The notes beneath the pieces were generated by a model. It did not search any database, was not told the DNA's origin, and worked only from the letters and a program-made list of their open reading frames with translations. From Phallusia fumigata (lineage: Eukaryota > Chordata > Ascidiacea > Phlebobranchia > Ascidiidae), in contig QXVZ01026324.1 in assembly GCA_008931825.1 (NCBI GenBank), positions 1 through 64,000 of the forward strand: DNA of 64,000 bases. Direction: 5' to 3'. This document shows, piece by piece, positions 24,351-36,618 of this stretch. Made by a program: the position numbers and the translations under genes. Position 1 is the first letter of the stretch. Every line of letters starts with the position of its first letter.

Positions 24351-24918
24351 AGGTGGCGTGANCCTAAACAGTAGGAAATCTTTTACAATCCAGTACAGCA
24401 GTGTCTGTGATTTAATTTTGTAGTGTCACATTGCATTTTTATAGATTACACTGCACTGCGGTAAAATGCTTAGTAAGCCCACACTGATTTGACTAAACCC
24501 ATATGACAGAAAACAAGTACAGTGATATATCTTTATATTAGTGTAATTTGCAAAACCAAATTTTACTAACATTTTTATAACCTAGTTTAATACCTAATGT
24601 TATCTTGTTTCAGAATTTCGACCGTTTGATCTAGAAGACTTCTGGGGTCAAAAACAACTTAAAATAGTTAATAAATAACAGCGGGAGAAAGACTTTGTAT
24701 AACAAGAAGTTTTTATCCAATTTCCATCTCTCGCTGTTCACTTTTTAATCTTCTTTTACCCATGTCAAGTCCTATTTAAACAATTACTTCCTCTATAAAC
24801 TCATCTTACAGGTATTAAGCCACACACACTTGAAATTCTGTAGAAGTAATCTTCGTACCCATCCTTATATCCTCGCCTTAACTGCCGCTCATGTTTGACA
24901 TCAACTCTCTGTCTAGTA

Positions 24919-24924
24919 TTTATT
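24919..24924 (-). terminator. Poly(A) signal AATAAA of CRYZL1
   Basis: TTTATT on the plus strand gives AATAAA on the minus strand, 63 bases after the CRYZL1 stop. Confidence 0.45.
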
Positions 24925-24987
24925 GAGTTTGGTTCAAAATAAACCACACTTGCACCTAACTGCTGTCTTGTGTCTCTTAAGCAAAAA

Positions 24988-27900
24988 TCAGGAAAAGGGA
25001 AGGTATGGTGTCACATTATGCTCTTCATAATGAGGTCTGCACAGCTTGATATGTATCGTACTGCCACTGTTGGCAACAATAACCAAGTCTGCAATATGCA
25101 CTAAGGCTACTGCCACTTTTTTATCCCTGGCTGCACAAAATGTTTTGATTTGGGCAACAAATGTTAATGTCAAGTTAAGAGCCAAAATATTATTTTTCAA
25201 GCATTCTTTAAATGGCACTGGGTTTATTGCATACTGCACTGATCAAACACAAAATCAATGGTGAAAACATATATTTACAACATGAATGGTTTGGGGTATT
25301 ATCACTTCATCACATGTGGGGATAAATCCAATAGCTTGTGAAACAGACAAATGGGAACAAATAATTTACTCTTATTTTGGATAATTTTCCAGCAACTAGT
25401 TTTTATTATGTCTTTAGTACTATAGAATAGGACCCTGCAAATATTTAACAATGACTTCATTAGAAGTGATTTGTCAACATATGTTTAAAATATTGCACTG
25501 AAAAATTTAAAAAACAGAACTTATATCCATGATAGCCAAACAAAAACAGAACAAGGGTTTGTGTTTTTTGGTTTGAACCACATAGGTTTCCGGACATATC
25601 CAATCAATTGAGAACATAGGCATCAATTTTTCGTGTAGGGTGGCAAAATGATCAAATCTGAGCGGTCTGACACGTGGTAAAATTACGTAACGTACACCCG
25701 TTGGTTTGTAGAGATATTATACTCTCTGTTATCACTAATGTTATCGGTGCAAAAGCAACAATCCAGGAAATTTCTGGGGTGGCACCATAGAATTTTTAAA
25801 ATGGCTGCCACCCTAGAAATTTCCAGTGGGGTGGCCGCCACCCCGGGAATCGACGCCTATGATTGAGAATACCCAGCCTAAAAATGTCCAAGCGTAAAAC
25901 GTTGACATGAATTGACTTCTTTGGTACATTTATGTTGATAACACAAAAAGAACCATATTGCTATCATAACTTCAGCACAATTCTTTTGTTTGTGGATAAA
26001 ATAGAAGGCTTCATTTCGCTTGCAGGCAATACACTCATCAGATGCGGTCTGTGACACAGCAAAAAATGGGTAACCACTTGGTAATTACCCTAATGTGGAT
26101 ACAAGTACACTTTTTTAAACCAGTCTTACTACAACGAGCAATCGTTGCACTGCAAAGCTTGTATAGTTCAGTTGGCAAAGCACCAAACCCAGATTGGCTG
26201 CTGTCATTGGTTCAAATCCCAATGCAACATATTTTTGCCTACACCTTTGTGGAAATGCATACAAAGGCCAAACTAGGTTCTAATTTGGTGTTACACCTCT
26301 TGTAGGCCTAAGCTGCAGTGGAGTTAAGTAACATAATTTGTCAAAGGATGTAAAAAAACAGTGGAAATATCAAACCGAACGTTTTCATGGGGATCGTTTG
26401 TTACATATACAGCAAATTTTTGTTTACAGACAAAAACGATTTTGTAATGCAGGATAGTAAATAAACTGAACTGATTCAGCACAAACATAGTACTTAATCT
26501 GTCATTACAAACCTTATTTCTCCTGCATCAGCTTTTTTTAAAATGTCGTCAAAAATGTGAAGAATGTAGTTCTGTCGGTAAGCGGAGAGTAGCAAGGAAT
26601 CGGGACACATGTGACACAGGGAAGCATTCTTTATGTGCAGAAGCTCAGAATCTGGAGGATCAACCTGAAAATTTCAACCTTAAAGTTTTTTTGAGAGGGC
26701 AAATTAAGACATAAGGAGTAAAATGTATTAAAATATTTGCTTTACAAACAAAACCATGATGTGTGGCAGCCTTGTACTCATAAGGTTGTGGGTTTAACCC
26801 CCCCTGATGGCTCTTTGTTTTGCCAATAGTAATAAGCTTAAATGACATTACTTTAACCGTGAGTAACCACGAACCCAAACTAAGTCACCATATTTTGTAA
26901 ATAGAAAAAAATATTTATTGAATGTGCAAAACAACAGGCAGGTAACATAGGACATTCATATTTTCCATTTCAAAGGGCTATATACATGGAAAAGTTTTGT
27001 GATGTTTAGTTTTGCATATCCTTGGACAATGTAAGTGACATACCAACAAATTGGAAGTTTTTTTACCTGCAAGTCATGCTGTTGCGTCACCCACCTACTT
27101 GACACTGCTAGACATGATATTATGTCATGCTTCATCGGTTTTGTCCAATCACGTTCTTCTGTGCCAGTAAAGTTGGGAAAAACTAAAAACAAATTTCTTG
27201 TAAATTCCTATCCTGTGTTTTCTTACCCTACCAAACTTATTTAAAACATCTTAAAATAGACTACAAGATATATCCCAATTTGTTTCCCGATTAAAACTTT
27301 TGACAAGAAATTATGAAGGTTACTTTGTGGTGATGTTTTTGTGTATTACATTTGTTTTATTTTCATTTAAGCAGAACAACAAGGGAACACATTTTTTCAA
27401 ACCTGTCATCATGAAACTTGCTTTATTAACGTTTTGCTATATCATCTGCTGTTGGTTTTTAGAAATGTTGTGACTTTAATGTGGAAAAACACAACCTTGC
27501 AATGTCCTTGACAACAATCGTTACACAAAACCCTAGAACTGAAATAATTTTACCTCCATTATCAACAATACAGTCAATTCCAAGCCCTCCACTTTCATCC
27601 ATAATACTGTTCTTCATAAACTGATGACCTTCAAGAGTCCTCTCAACCTCTAGGGACATAGTGCGAAAAAGTTGCGCCTCTTCTCCATTGCTGGTAGTTG
27701 TAAAAACTTTTACCCCCCAACAATTGGCTAGTTGTACAGCAAGCACTCCAAATGGCTGTAGATTGAAATATTCACCAATAAAATTGCTCTTTTATTACTT
27801 AAGGGAGTACAGGCATTGTTTTTTGGTATATTGAGAAAACAGTCTCAAATGCTGACAGAATCAGTCGGTATAAAAAATAAGAAATATATATTTTACCTAA

Positions 27901-29680
27901 ATCGACATTGTCAGTTTCCTATTCAACTATTTGCATTTGAGACTTTTTGTTATACATGGCGACTCTTGGAGGTTTTAATATTGCTAACACAGAACCTTTT
28001 CAGGTATTGTTTTTAAATAATAATCCATGGTAGAGGTTTGCCTTATTGATTTTCCACTTTCTTGATGCTTAGGCAAGCGAGTGCTTTTTTTGCTTGGTGG
28101 GTAATCTGGTTCTGTTATTCAATGAACAGAAAATGATCCATTGACAACTTCATAATTTGCCAACGATCCAAATCATAAGTCACAAGTACAAGTCATAGAC
28201 TTTCCATGATGCAAATACCAGAACCAGGATAAGATTCACAACAGTTTGAGTTCTGAAATGCTACAACTAGGGTGCAAAGGGTTGTAGCTGAATACAAAAT
28301 TGCAAGTAGCCTAGTAACCAAGCTAATATGAAAAGGAGTTTAAAGTTGGTCAAATTAGCTAGTCATCTTTATTTGTTATGATTAAGTTTGAAGCATTTTT
28401 TAATGCAACATTAATAGGAGAGGCACTACTTTATAGTACAACACATACAGTGGCGGCATTGCACAGTAGCAGAGTTTCATTCGGCTTCAGCCTTCCAAGG
28501 TAATGCAGAGCATTGTAGGCACGAATCCCATCCATCAGGCAACTGGATGCCACTTCCCATGCAAGAGATTGTGGCTTCTTAACTGTAATCATTTGCATGT
28601 GGTAAAAAGCTAAAATTTGTTTACAGAGCAAAACTGTAAAATGGCTGATTGGTGAACCTGTGAATCAATGGTGTGGTTGGTTAGTCTATGATTTAGTCGC
28701 TTGCACCAAGCAAGGGTTACCAACAGATATAAATCAAATGTTGACATGTTACGAAACTATCTGAAATGTTACTAGCTGCTGAATACTAGACTAACTAAGG
28801 AGAAGAATCAGAAACACAATTTGTTCTATGCTTGAGCAAAAAAGTAACATTGTGCATTTATTCAGGAGCCAAGGTAGGCTGCAAACGACTATAATTTCTT
28901 CACATGTATAAGCCTGCAAATTTAATAGAAGTCAAAAGCAAACATAGTTACCTGCATTTGGTTGAAATGCAAAGGATGAATACACTATCAGACTGGCTAA
29001 TAATTGGTCAATATTACCGGAACTCACCGAGAGAAAACTCAGGAAGCTTGCAAGTTCTTTCAGCGAGGTCGAAATACTGGTTAACTGGGAGAACTCCGAC
29101 AATATCATCTCCAGGTTTAAACCTTGTTACTTCACGTCCAACTACCAAAACATGAATTTTGAAACAGTTTGAAATGTACACACTTCATTGGTCTTTTGAC
29201 ACATTGTGAATTTAAAGCAAATTTTTAGAAAAGTTTTATTTCTGCAGTGATGATGACAACAGCAATTGTTGAAACATATGCACAGGGCTAGAAAAAATGC
29301 AAAAATCCGTGGAAGCCAACAAAAATTAAAAATTTCCCACCAATTTTTGACAGTCCCTCAAGTTCCTATGTGTAACAGGAAAAAAACTAATAGATGTTAC
29401 ATAAACAGCAAAAAAAATTCCCGTGAGTAGGACCAATTTTCCAGGAAGGAGCTTCCCCATTTTCCCACTTTTTCAGTAGTTTTAAGTACAAATTTTTACA
29501 ATTAATTAAAAAAAAGCAGAACCTACCCTGTATAACTACTCCAGCGACATCTCGCACCACAATATCGTCTTTGTAACCGCCTGCCAAGTATTTTTTCACA
29601 GTTGGGTCGGTCACCTTTTCCACACTGCAGGTCTTCACTGTGATGGTGACGACCAGTAGGTCGCTGTCCACCTCTTTCAT
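24988..29680 (-). CDS. CRYZL1: Quinone oxidoreductase-like protein 1
   Basis: A zinc-free member of the medium-chain dehydrogenase/reductase (zeta-crystallin-like) family; its substrate is not established. Exons with consistent phases: 29680-29527, 29141-29028, 28582-28449, 27755-27554, 27182-27067, 26664-26509 and 25233-24988, giving about 373 aa (human about 349). Landmarks matching human CRYZL1: GVLPVNQYFD; DGIRAYNALHYL; VLAVQLANCWGVKVF in the nucleotide-binding fold; HDIISCL...WVTQ; VDPPDS in exon 6. The start is the first ATG after an in-frame stop; it makes the N terminus about 30 residues shorter than in human, so a small 5' exon may be missing. The last exon begins YAINPVPFKE, like the human DEPIPLYEA segment, and then runs on longer than the human tail. 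Intron 6 holds a hAT-like MITE and a SINE. Confidence 0.88.
25615..25861. mobile_element. hAT-like MITE, copy 2, perfect 8-bp target duplication
   Basis: Second copy of the family at 9163-9435, here 247 bp. The ends are CATAGGCATC and GACGCCTATG. The flanking direct repeat attgagaa (25607-25614 and 25862-25869) is perfect. The element lies within CRYZL1 intron 6 and carries no open frame. Intact target duplications suggest fairly recent insertion. Confidence 0.85.
26150..26290 (+). repeat. tRNA-derived SINE
   Basis: It contains an A-box-like TAGTTCAGTTGGCAAAGCA and a B-box-like GGTTCAAATCCC, 33 bases apart, in the order of a tRNA gene, followed by a non-tRNA body with a partial repeat (tttgtggaaatgcatacaaagg). 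It lies in CRYZL1 intron 6, antisense to the gene. Confidence 0.55.
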
Positions 29681-32169
29681 GTTTTAGCTGGTTGCCTAGC
29701 AACAAATTTGTCTGGAAATCGATATGAATAAAACTATTGATTTTGGAACTAATTTGAAATCTCCTTTTTGTATGTGCAGGAAGCTCATTTAGTGGGGTGA
29801 GTTTGTGTGGTTTCGGTATCTGCGTTTGCAAAAACTTAGTATTCATTCTGTTCATCTTCGACAGGAAGGCATAAACCACCCGCAGTGTTTAGAAGAAGCA
29901 TTAATTTTCACTACCAATTGCAGTTTAAAAGTTTCAACACAAGAGGTGGGTCAAAACATGCCGTACATTAAAATTTTATTACATATTTGTCTCATAACTG
30001 ACAAACAATCATTTTGTCATGGTACAGTGGATTGTTATTTAAAGTTGGTTGGTACAAAAGATTTTGAAATAGTTGAAAAGCACTGATGTAAATGTTATGC
30101 CTGCTCGCCATCATTAAAATTTGTAAAAAAACAAGAATGCTGCTTACCAGAAACTGTCGAAATGAATATTTCTTTCAAGGCAACTTCAGGGGTTAACAGA
30201 TTTACAGTAATTACTAAAAAATGTTCAGTCACAAGCTAGACAACATTCCCCTAAAAACAAGAAACAGCATTTGTAAGTTTATTAGCACAATGTTTAATCT
30301 CAGGCAATGTATAAATCTCATTGATGTAGACAAAATACCACAATTTTTAGATTTTGCAACAGAAAAGTTTAGCAACAATCAATGCGATAAAATGAGGCAC
30401 AAAACAATTTCAAATAGACATCATACTAATGGAATTGCGGTTTAAGATCACTTGGTTTTGTTAAAACAGTACAAAGCACCACAGATAAATTCATTGCAAA
30501 CATTTGGGAAATAGTACGATAGAAACATAGCACCTTAAACTTTATATATACCAATAGTACATATAAAGTGTTCAAAATAAATACATATTTGTGTTCAAAT
30601 AAATACTTGGTTTGCTAATGTTAAATCATTATTATAACCAGGGTTACCATGGGTCTGTGACCAACATTTTTAAGACGTTCGTGTTTAAAAAAAGGACAAA
30701 TCTTAGAAATAAGGATGATATGGTAATTGTGATTATAACCTTAGCAAATTAAGTTAAACAAATTTACAGCAAACAAAGTAAATTGAGGACTACTTCACCA
30801 GAACTTTACTTAAAATGTTTTTAACAAGTAATCACAATTTTGTGGTCAGCAGCTACTAACCAAATTATAAAATTAGTAACTTTATATCAAATACAACAAT
30901 AAACACATTTTTGAAAACTATAGTACATGTAGTTCAAGGCAATGTACAAGGCATGATAGTACATGACATCAAAGTGCAATTTAACAGGGACGAAGAAGTG
31001 TTGAATTTTATAAGGCAGTGACAATGTAAAATTTCTGCGCATACAAAATATCAAGGCACTGATAGAGTGTGTAAACTAACAACATAAATTAACAGATTGT
31101 TGCCAGGAAATTCAGTTGGAATATTAATCACAAGTAGTGTAATGTGCTTCCCAACCTTGGATTGAGATAAATAGGGGCATGTCAATAGGAAAATGCAGTT
31201 TGGACTTTGTATTTGTATGTAGGGAAATACAAAGTCTATTCCATTCAATACTAACTGAATTTAAATTGGGTTTTACATTTTAGGGATTATACATGAAAGA
31301 ATATTATAATATAGGCTGGTGCGCCGATATTTTCAACGGGACAGCAAAATTACACAAGTTTGGTTAGTTTTTCAAGAATTACTCACTTATATATTTCCTG
31401 TGTAAGCAGACAACACAAAATCTCTGTTGGCAATAAACATTATAAAATTTTACATGAAGGCAGGAATCAAAACAGGATAAAAAGCTTCCAATAAACAAAA
31501 CCAAGCAACATGTATCAAACAAAATTACAAAGCATATTATCAAAACTTGAACAACCTTTACAGTTCAGAAGCACCTTAGAGAGAAAATGAACAAGTGCAA
31601 ATACAGTAGGTAATATTTTTGAGTTGTAACAACCTTTCATACAATACTGGTAATGCATTAAAATCACTTTGTGTCATACTGGCGTTGGCTTGAAAACAAA
31701 ATTTTGCATCGGGTTTTGGTTAAATACAATATTTTTTATTCTAAAATTTACTACGAAACGATTTGTGTAAAGCCATTTTAAAATACCTTAAACATATAAC
31801 ATAACAATTTAAACATATAACATGTTTTCAGCAGGGCAGTTAAATTCACTGAGCCCTCAGTTTTGACAACATCCTATTGAAAATTGCATAGCAATGTGCA
31901 ATACCCTTAGCAGAACTTTTATTTAACTTCTGGTTTCAAAAAATACATTATTCCTTACACTTAAAAAGGGAAAATGAAATAGGGGACACTGTCAAACGAC
32001 AGGGTAGGACAGGGATACAAAATTTACATGTGAAAATGTCATCCACAGTATTTTTAGTGAGCACCAAAATAATAATAATTGTTTTATAAGGTTCTACAGT
32101 ACATAATATTACATATTTAACCTTAATTAAACTGCATTACCCATTTGCCACAATATAAAGATAAGCTTT
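29681..32169. other. Gene-free AT-rich interval between CRYZL1 and NIPAL2
   Basis: I find no supported gene. The right part probably contains the 3' untranslated region of NIPAL2; a minus-strand AATAAA occurs at about 31923-31918. The left end should hold the CRYZL1 promoter, but no clear TATA element stands out. Confidence 0.5.
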
Positions 32170-35100
32170 TTAATCTGATTCGGAAGCAGTAGGGGTATGG
32201 TATTTACTGTTCTGTTGTTTCGCTGGTGAATTTTTGAAACTCGATGCAGCGGTTGATTGCAAACTGGTTGAAGAGCGTGGTGCGTCTTCGCTCGCTGTCG
32301 AGTAGTTTGCCAATGAGTTTTGGGTGCTGTCTGATTGAAGTAGAGGCAATTCATCTTCCGGATAACAACTTGCCTGAAAAAAGTTATAAGGAGTGATGTA
32401 CTGAAGCTTCAATTTGCCGAATTTATTCAGCTGAAGCAGCGATTTTGACTAAGATTCAGTTTCAGCCCAATAATTTCTTGCGATCTGGCCAAAACCGAAC
32501 GTTTACACACAAAGAAAATGACGTTCTGGAACACTAACAATAGTTTCCAGGTCTTATTATTATTGTCATCATCTAAAACGATGTTTGTAATTGAGGCGAA
32601 AAACGCGTCTTTTCCACCTAATTACGTACCACACAACCTTACAAACACACTATAAAAAGTAAATCTACTGATGATTTGGTTTTGACATAAAAAGTTAAAC
32701 CTCAACAAAAGGTTTCAACATCCGCCTATTACCACCTTACCTGTCTTTGGTTTACTTCTGGCTGGACGTTCCTCACGTTAAACGAGAGCGCAAAGGCTCG
32801 TATAAAGTTCGGCATCATATCGAGATGCAGGGCCCCCTCCTCCACCTCTCCTGGCTCTGTGCTCTTCCAAGTGATAAAAACCACTCCCAGGAAAGAAAGA
32901 GAACAGCCAAAGAGGAACATGATTATGTTCACCCCTGGCTGGTGGAAGAATTCCTGCACAAATGTTGTTAAAACTCTCAAATGATAAGCGATACTTTGTG
33001 GCATGTTGCACAAGAAGCAATGAGTTGTATCAAAAAAGGTTGGAACCACTGGCTCAATTTATCTTCTTCAGAATAAAAATCTACCATACACACAAAAGTT
33101 CTTGCAAAGACAATACATGCAAATCAGTTAAAAAGGGCGCAATAATTGCAAACAAAATATTTGCAGATGTAAAGTTTCTCTAAAGAACTGTCTTTATTAC
33201 ATTGCACTTCTATGTTAAACAGGCAATAAAATTGGTTTGAAACAAAACTAATAGAATGACTTAGAGGTAATAAATCTTTTGGTAATTTTTACACACCTGG
33301 TAAAAAATGGCTCCCGCTAGAATGGCACTAATAGTGAAGAGCACAAAATTTATGGGAACGACCGTCGCAATGTCGTAACTCGCCATAGCTTGATTCAAAT
33401 ACTTTACCTAAAAACAAAATGAATATATTCACCACCAGTAACAGAAGTTTTATCAAATGGTAGGGTAACCTTCTTTATCAAATGGTAGGGTAACAGTGAA
33501 GCTATGGTAGGGTAATTAAACAAAACTATGTACTATGGCAAAAAAGTGTAGAAGTTTTTTAAAATTTATTTTCAAGTTCTAATATGCAGCACTAATGACA
33601 ATGTAGAGACAATTAGACAGATGTTTTAAGTTTAAAAAAGGGGCATGAATGGTGGCAGTTTATTATGATGAAAGGCGCCATAATGAGTATGTCTGACAGG
33701 CAGGTCAAACGCACACATGCAGAAAAGGCATTTCATAAGCTATAAACGCCCTAGGCAATGAAGTAAAAATGGTGTGCCGTTAGTTACTTTCTTGCAAAAC
33801 TCACTTACTTGTACGATAGTTGTAATTGCCATGATGATTAACATCAAGTAAAATATGAAATATATAAGCTGAGTTTCACCTAAAAAATTAAAAAAAAGAT
33901 TTGTTTGAAAAAAAATACAAACAAAAGTAAAAAAGGTGCAATGAAAGGTGAACCGTTGTTTTTTTAACAGCACTGCATGTAAAATGTTGAATACAAGCAT
34001 GAAAAACACTAGCATTTTAAAAATAAAAAATATTTAAAATTTCTTTAAAATAAAGAGTTTCGCAAATATTTTTATGCTTTTCAACAAAACTTACCTTCAA
34101 CAGTTATTGTCAGCATTCCAGACACGGCTTTTGCAGAAATAACTGTAAACGATCCAAGAATTGCCACCACAAGTAAATGTAACATCACACTGTGCTTCTC
34201 ATGTGCATTTCGAGATCGCACATACAACAATAAAGTGAGGACAACTAACTGTAAAAACAAAAAGTCTAAAGATAATGTTTTCTTTTAGTTTTTTTTTTGT
34301 ACGCTTTTGAACACAAATATCCTAGGCGAAAACAACTTTTTTTGCAAGTATCTGTATTGTAATGTGTGATTAAAATGTCCAAGGTAGCTGTTCCACGTTT
34401 TCCAAAATATTACATAATATTGAGCATTAAAGTTGAACTAATTATGAAACAAAATATATCACCTACAATACACATGACTGACCTCAATTACAACATAAAT
34501 TATGAACTGCCAATTTCCAATATGACTGGTTATTTGCTCAGCATTGAGAATTTTGTCAGCTTGCTGTGAAAATTCAACAATCAGAAATCCACCAACAAGT
34601 GCAAAGGTGGCACCAAATATATCTTGCATTCGGAGAGATTCGTTGTTGAACAAAACAGCTATTGCACCATTCGCAATTACTGCCACGCACCCTAAAAAAC
34701 ATTATTTTTGCCAATGTTCTATTTTTGTATAGATCCGAGTTTATTCAAAACTAATTGATGATCGATTTAGGCAATGGGGTTTTTAGGTGATTGCAAACCG
34801 ACCAATGCCACCTTCTAAGATGCTTGATTGCCACAAAACAATAAAATCATTAAATTCCTTACCTAGTGGGGCAACCACAGACGCAGGGGCAAATCCGTAA
34901 GCAACAAAATTCCCAACTTCCCCGAAAATCATGAGCATTATTCCCACCCACCATGTCCCGGAACGCAAGTAACTTCCTGGTGCACAGAATGATGATTTGT
35001 TATCATCATCGTCAGAATCCTGATCAGTCGTAGCTAACAGTCGGCTTCTTTTCCGGTGGGCAAACTTCTGCACAAACAAAATAAACTGTAAGTAAACTAG

Positions 35101-35799
35101 TTTTTGTTTTAGTCTGCTGGAAACTATATTTGTATTTTTTCACATACAGGTTTACAGCCATTGTTTATCTATGATTAAAATTTTTTGATCAAAATAACAA
35201 CCAAAGGTTTACATAAAAAGATGCGATTTATAATGTGATAATATAGTGATGTGCCTTTGAATACTGTGGGTGCGCATAGTACTGAACTTTTTTAATGTCA
35301 CTTTTTTTAAACGGTTATGTGAAATAGACCTGTCATATTTCTAGTTTTCACTAAATTAACCAACTGTAGCACATCTGGTTTACTAAAGGAACTGTACTTT
35401 TTAGGAAACGACCTTCAAATAATTGTGTTTTCATTGGTGGAACATTTAAGGTTTTCCACCTCTACACTTTAGCAGATCAAACTTGTTAGCAAGTTTGTAA
35501 GGGTTAGTCGATTGGACTTACACAAACTTACCTGAATATTAAGCGAAACTGCGATTAGGAAATTACCCAGCACAGCTAGAGATATCCCAATTTTGTAATG
35601 TTCTGCTGGTGTAAGAAACTCGGCTGGTGCTGCAAACACAAAACAAGTTTTCTTTAGCCTCTGTTTAAACTTCTGGTTTTTCCTTTTTTTTGTAATTTTT
35701 CTAATCAGCTAAACAGCCTTTGCTATTCGAGACTGTTGATATGAACTTTTAGATGTACTTGTTATTACCTTTGGTTGTTGCATTTTCTGTGCTGTTCAT
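32170..35799 (-). CDS. NIPAL2: NIPA-like protein 2, putative magnesium transporter
   Basis: A polytopic membrane protein of the NIPA (SLC57, DMT superfamily) group, members of which carry Mg2+. Nine exons with fully consistent phases: 35799-35769, 35629-35532, 35067-34863, 34691-34483, 34248-34095, 33879-33809, 33407-33297, 32953-32741 and 32373-32170, giving 431 aa (human NIPAL2 about 370-380). Diagnostic segments: GEVGNFVAYGFAP and VAPLGCVAVIANGAIAV at the exon 3/4 junction; AVSGMLTITVEG; VKYLNQAMASYD, VVPINFVLFTISA and FLFGCSLSFLGVVFIT. These match NIPAL2 better than NIPAL3. The cytosolic tail is longer than usual and Ser/Thr/Gln-rich, ending ASESD. An acidic run (DSDDDD) lies between TM1 and TM2. 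The start follows TTAAAA and encodes a short MNSTENATTK leader with two N-glycosylation sequons. Confidence 0.9.
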
Positions 35800-36618
35800 T
35801 TTTAATAACGCTCATAATTAACAAGAAGTTTTGTTATATTTTCCCGCATAACTTCGCTTTTGCAAAAACCAGTTTTATCTATTACGATTTCTATGGCTCG
35901 TGACTTTTTTGCATTCTTGCAAATTTCCTATGGGCCAACTAGGAAAACGAAAACCCAGTCGAGAAAGCTTGATACTAAATCTCAGATAAAATCCTATATA
36001 ATACAAAACATTGTACGACTTTTCTTGTATCGACTGCATTTGAAGACAATACGAATAAGCAGTCACGACGAAAAAGGTTTTACGTTGCAGCAAAACATCA
36101 AAATGCTTGGAAATTGGAAACAAGAAAACAAACAAGTGAGTGCAAAATGTGGTAAAAAAATCTAGGTATGGTCGATTGTCACAACGCTGATCAAATTCCT
36201 TGTTACGAATTTTGTAAACTTGTTGGTTTTTTTAGACGTTCATCGCTTTATTGTTGCAAAGTTTTGTTGTTCAATAACGAGATGGGAAGTATAAGAGCTG
36301 AAAAAGGCTATTCAACTTAATGAAGGCAGCTGGACAACCGTAGTTAGTTTCTTATTATAGATGTGTTGCTTTAAGCAGTTTCGAACGTTGAATTTGAACT
36401 TTGAGGCGAGAAAATTTGCTGACCAGGGACCTGGGCCTGTTGGACATGACTTTGTCACCCACAAAACCAAATCTCTCTTGGCCTTCTAAGCAAACAAACT
36501 CTCACTACGTCATCCAACCACGTCACCATCCTTCCACTGACGTCAGTCATATTTCGTCACGATTTGTTTCGGTGACGTATAAATCGAATCGCGTTCAACG
36601 CGCCAACTGACTGTGACG

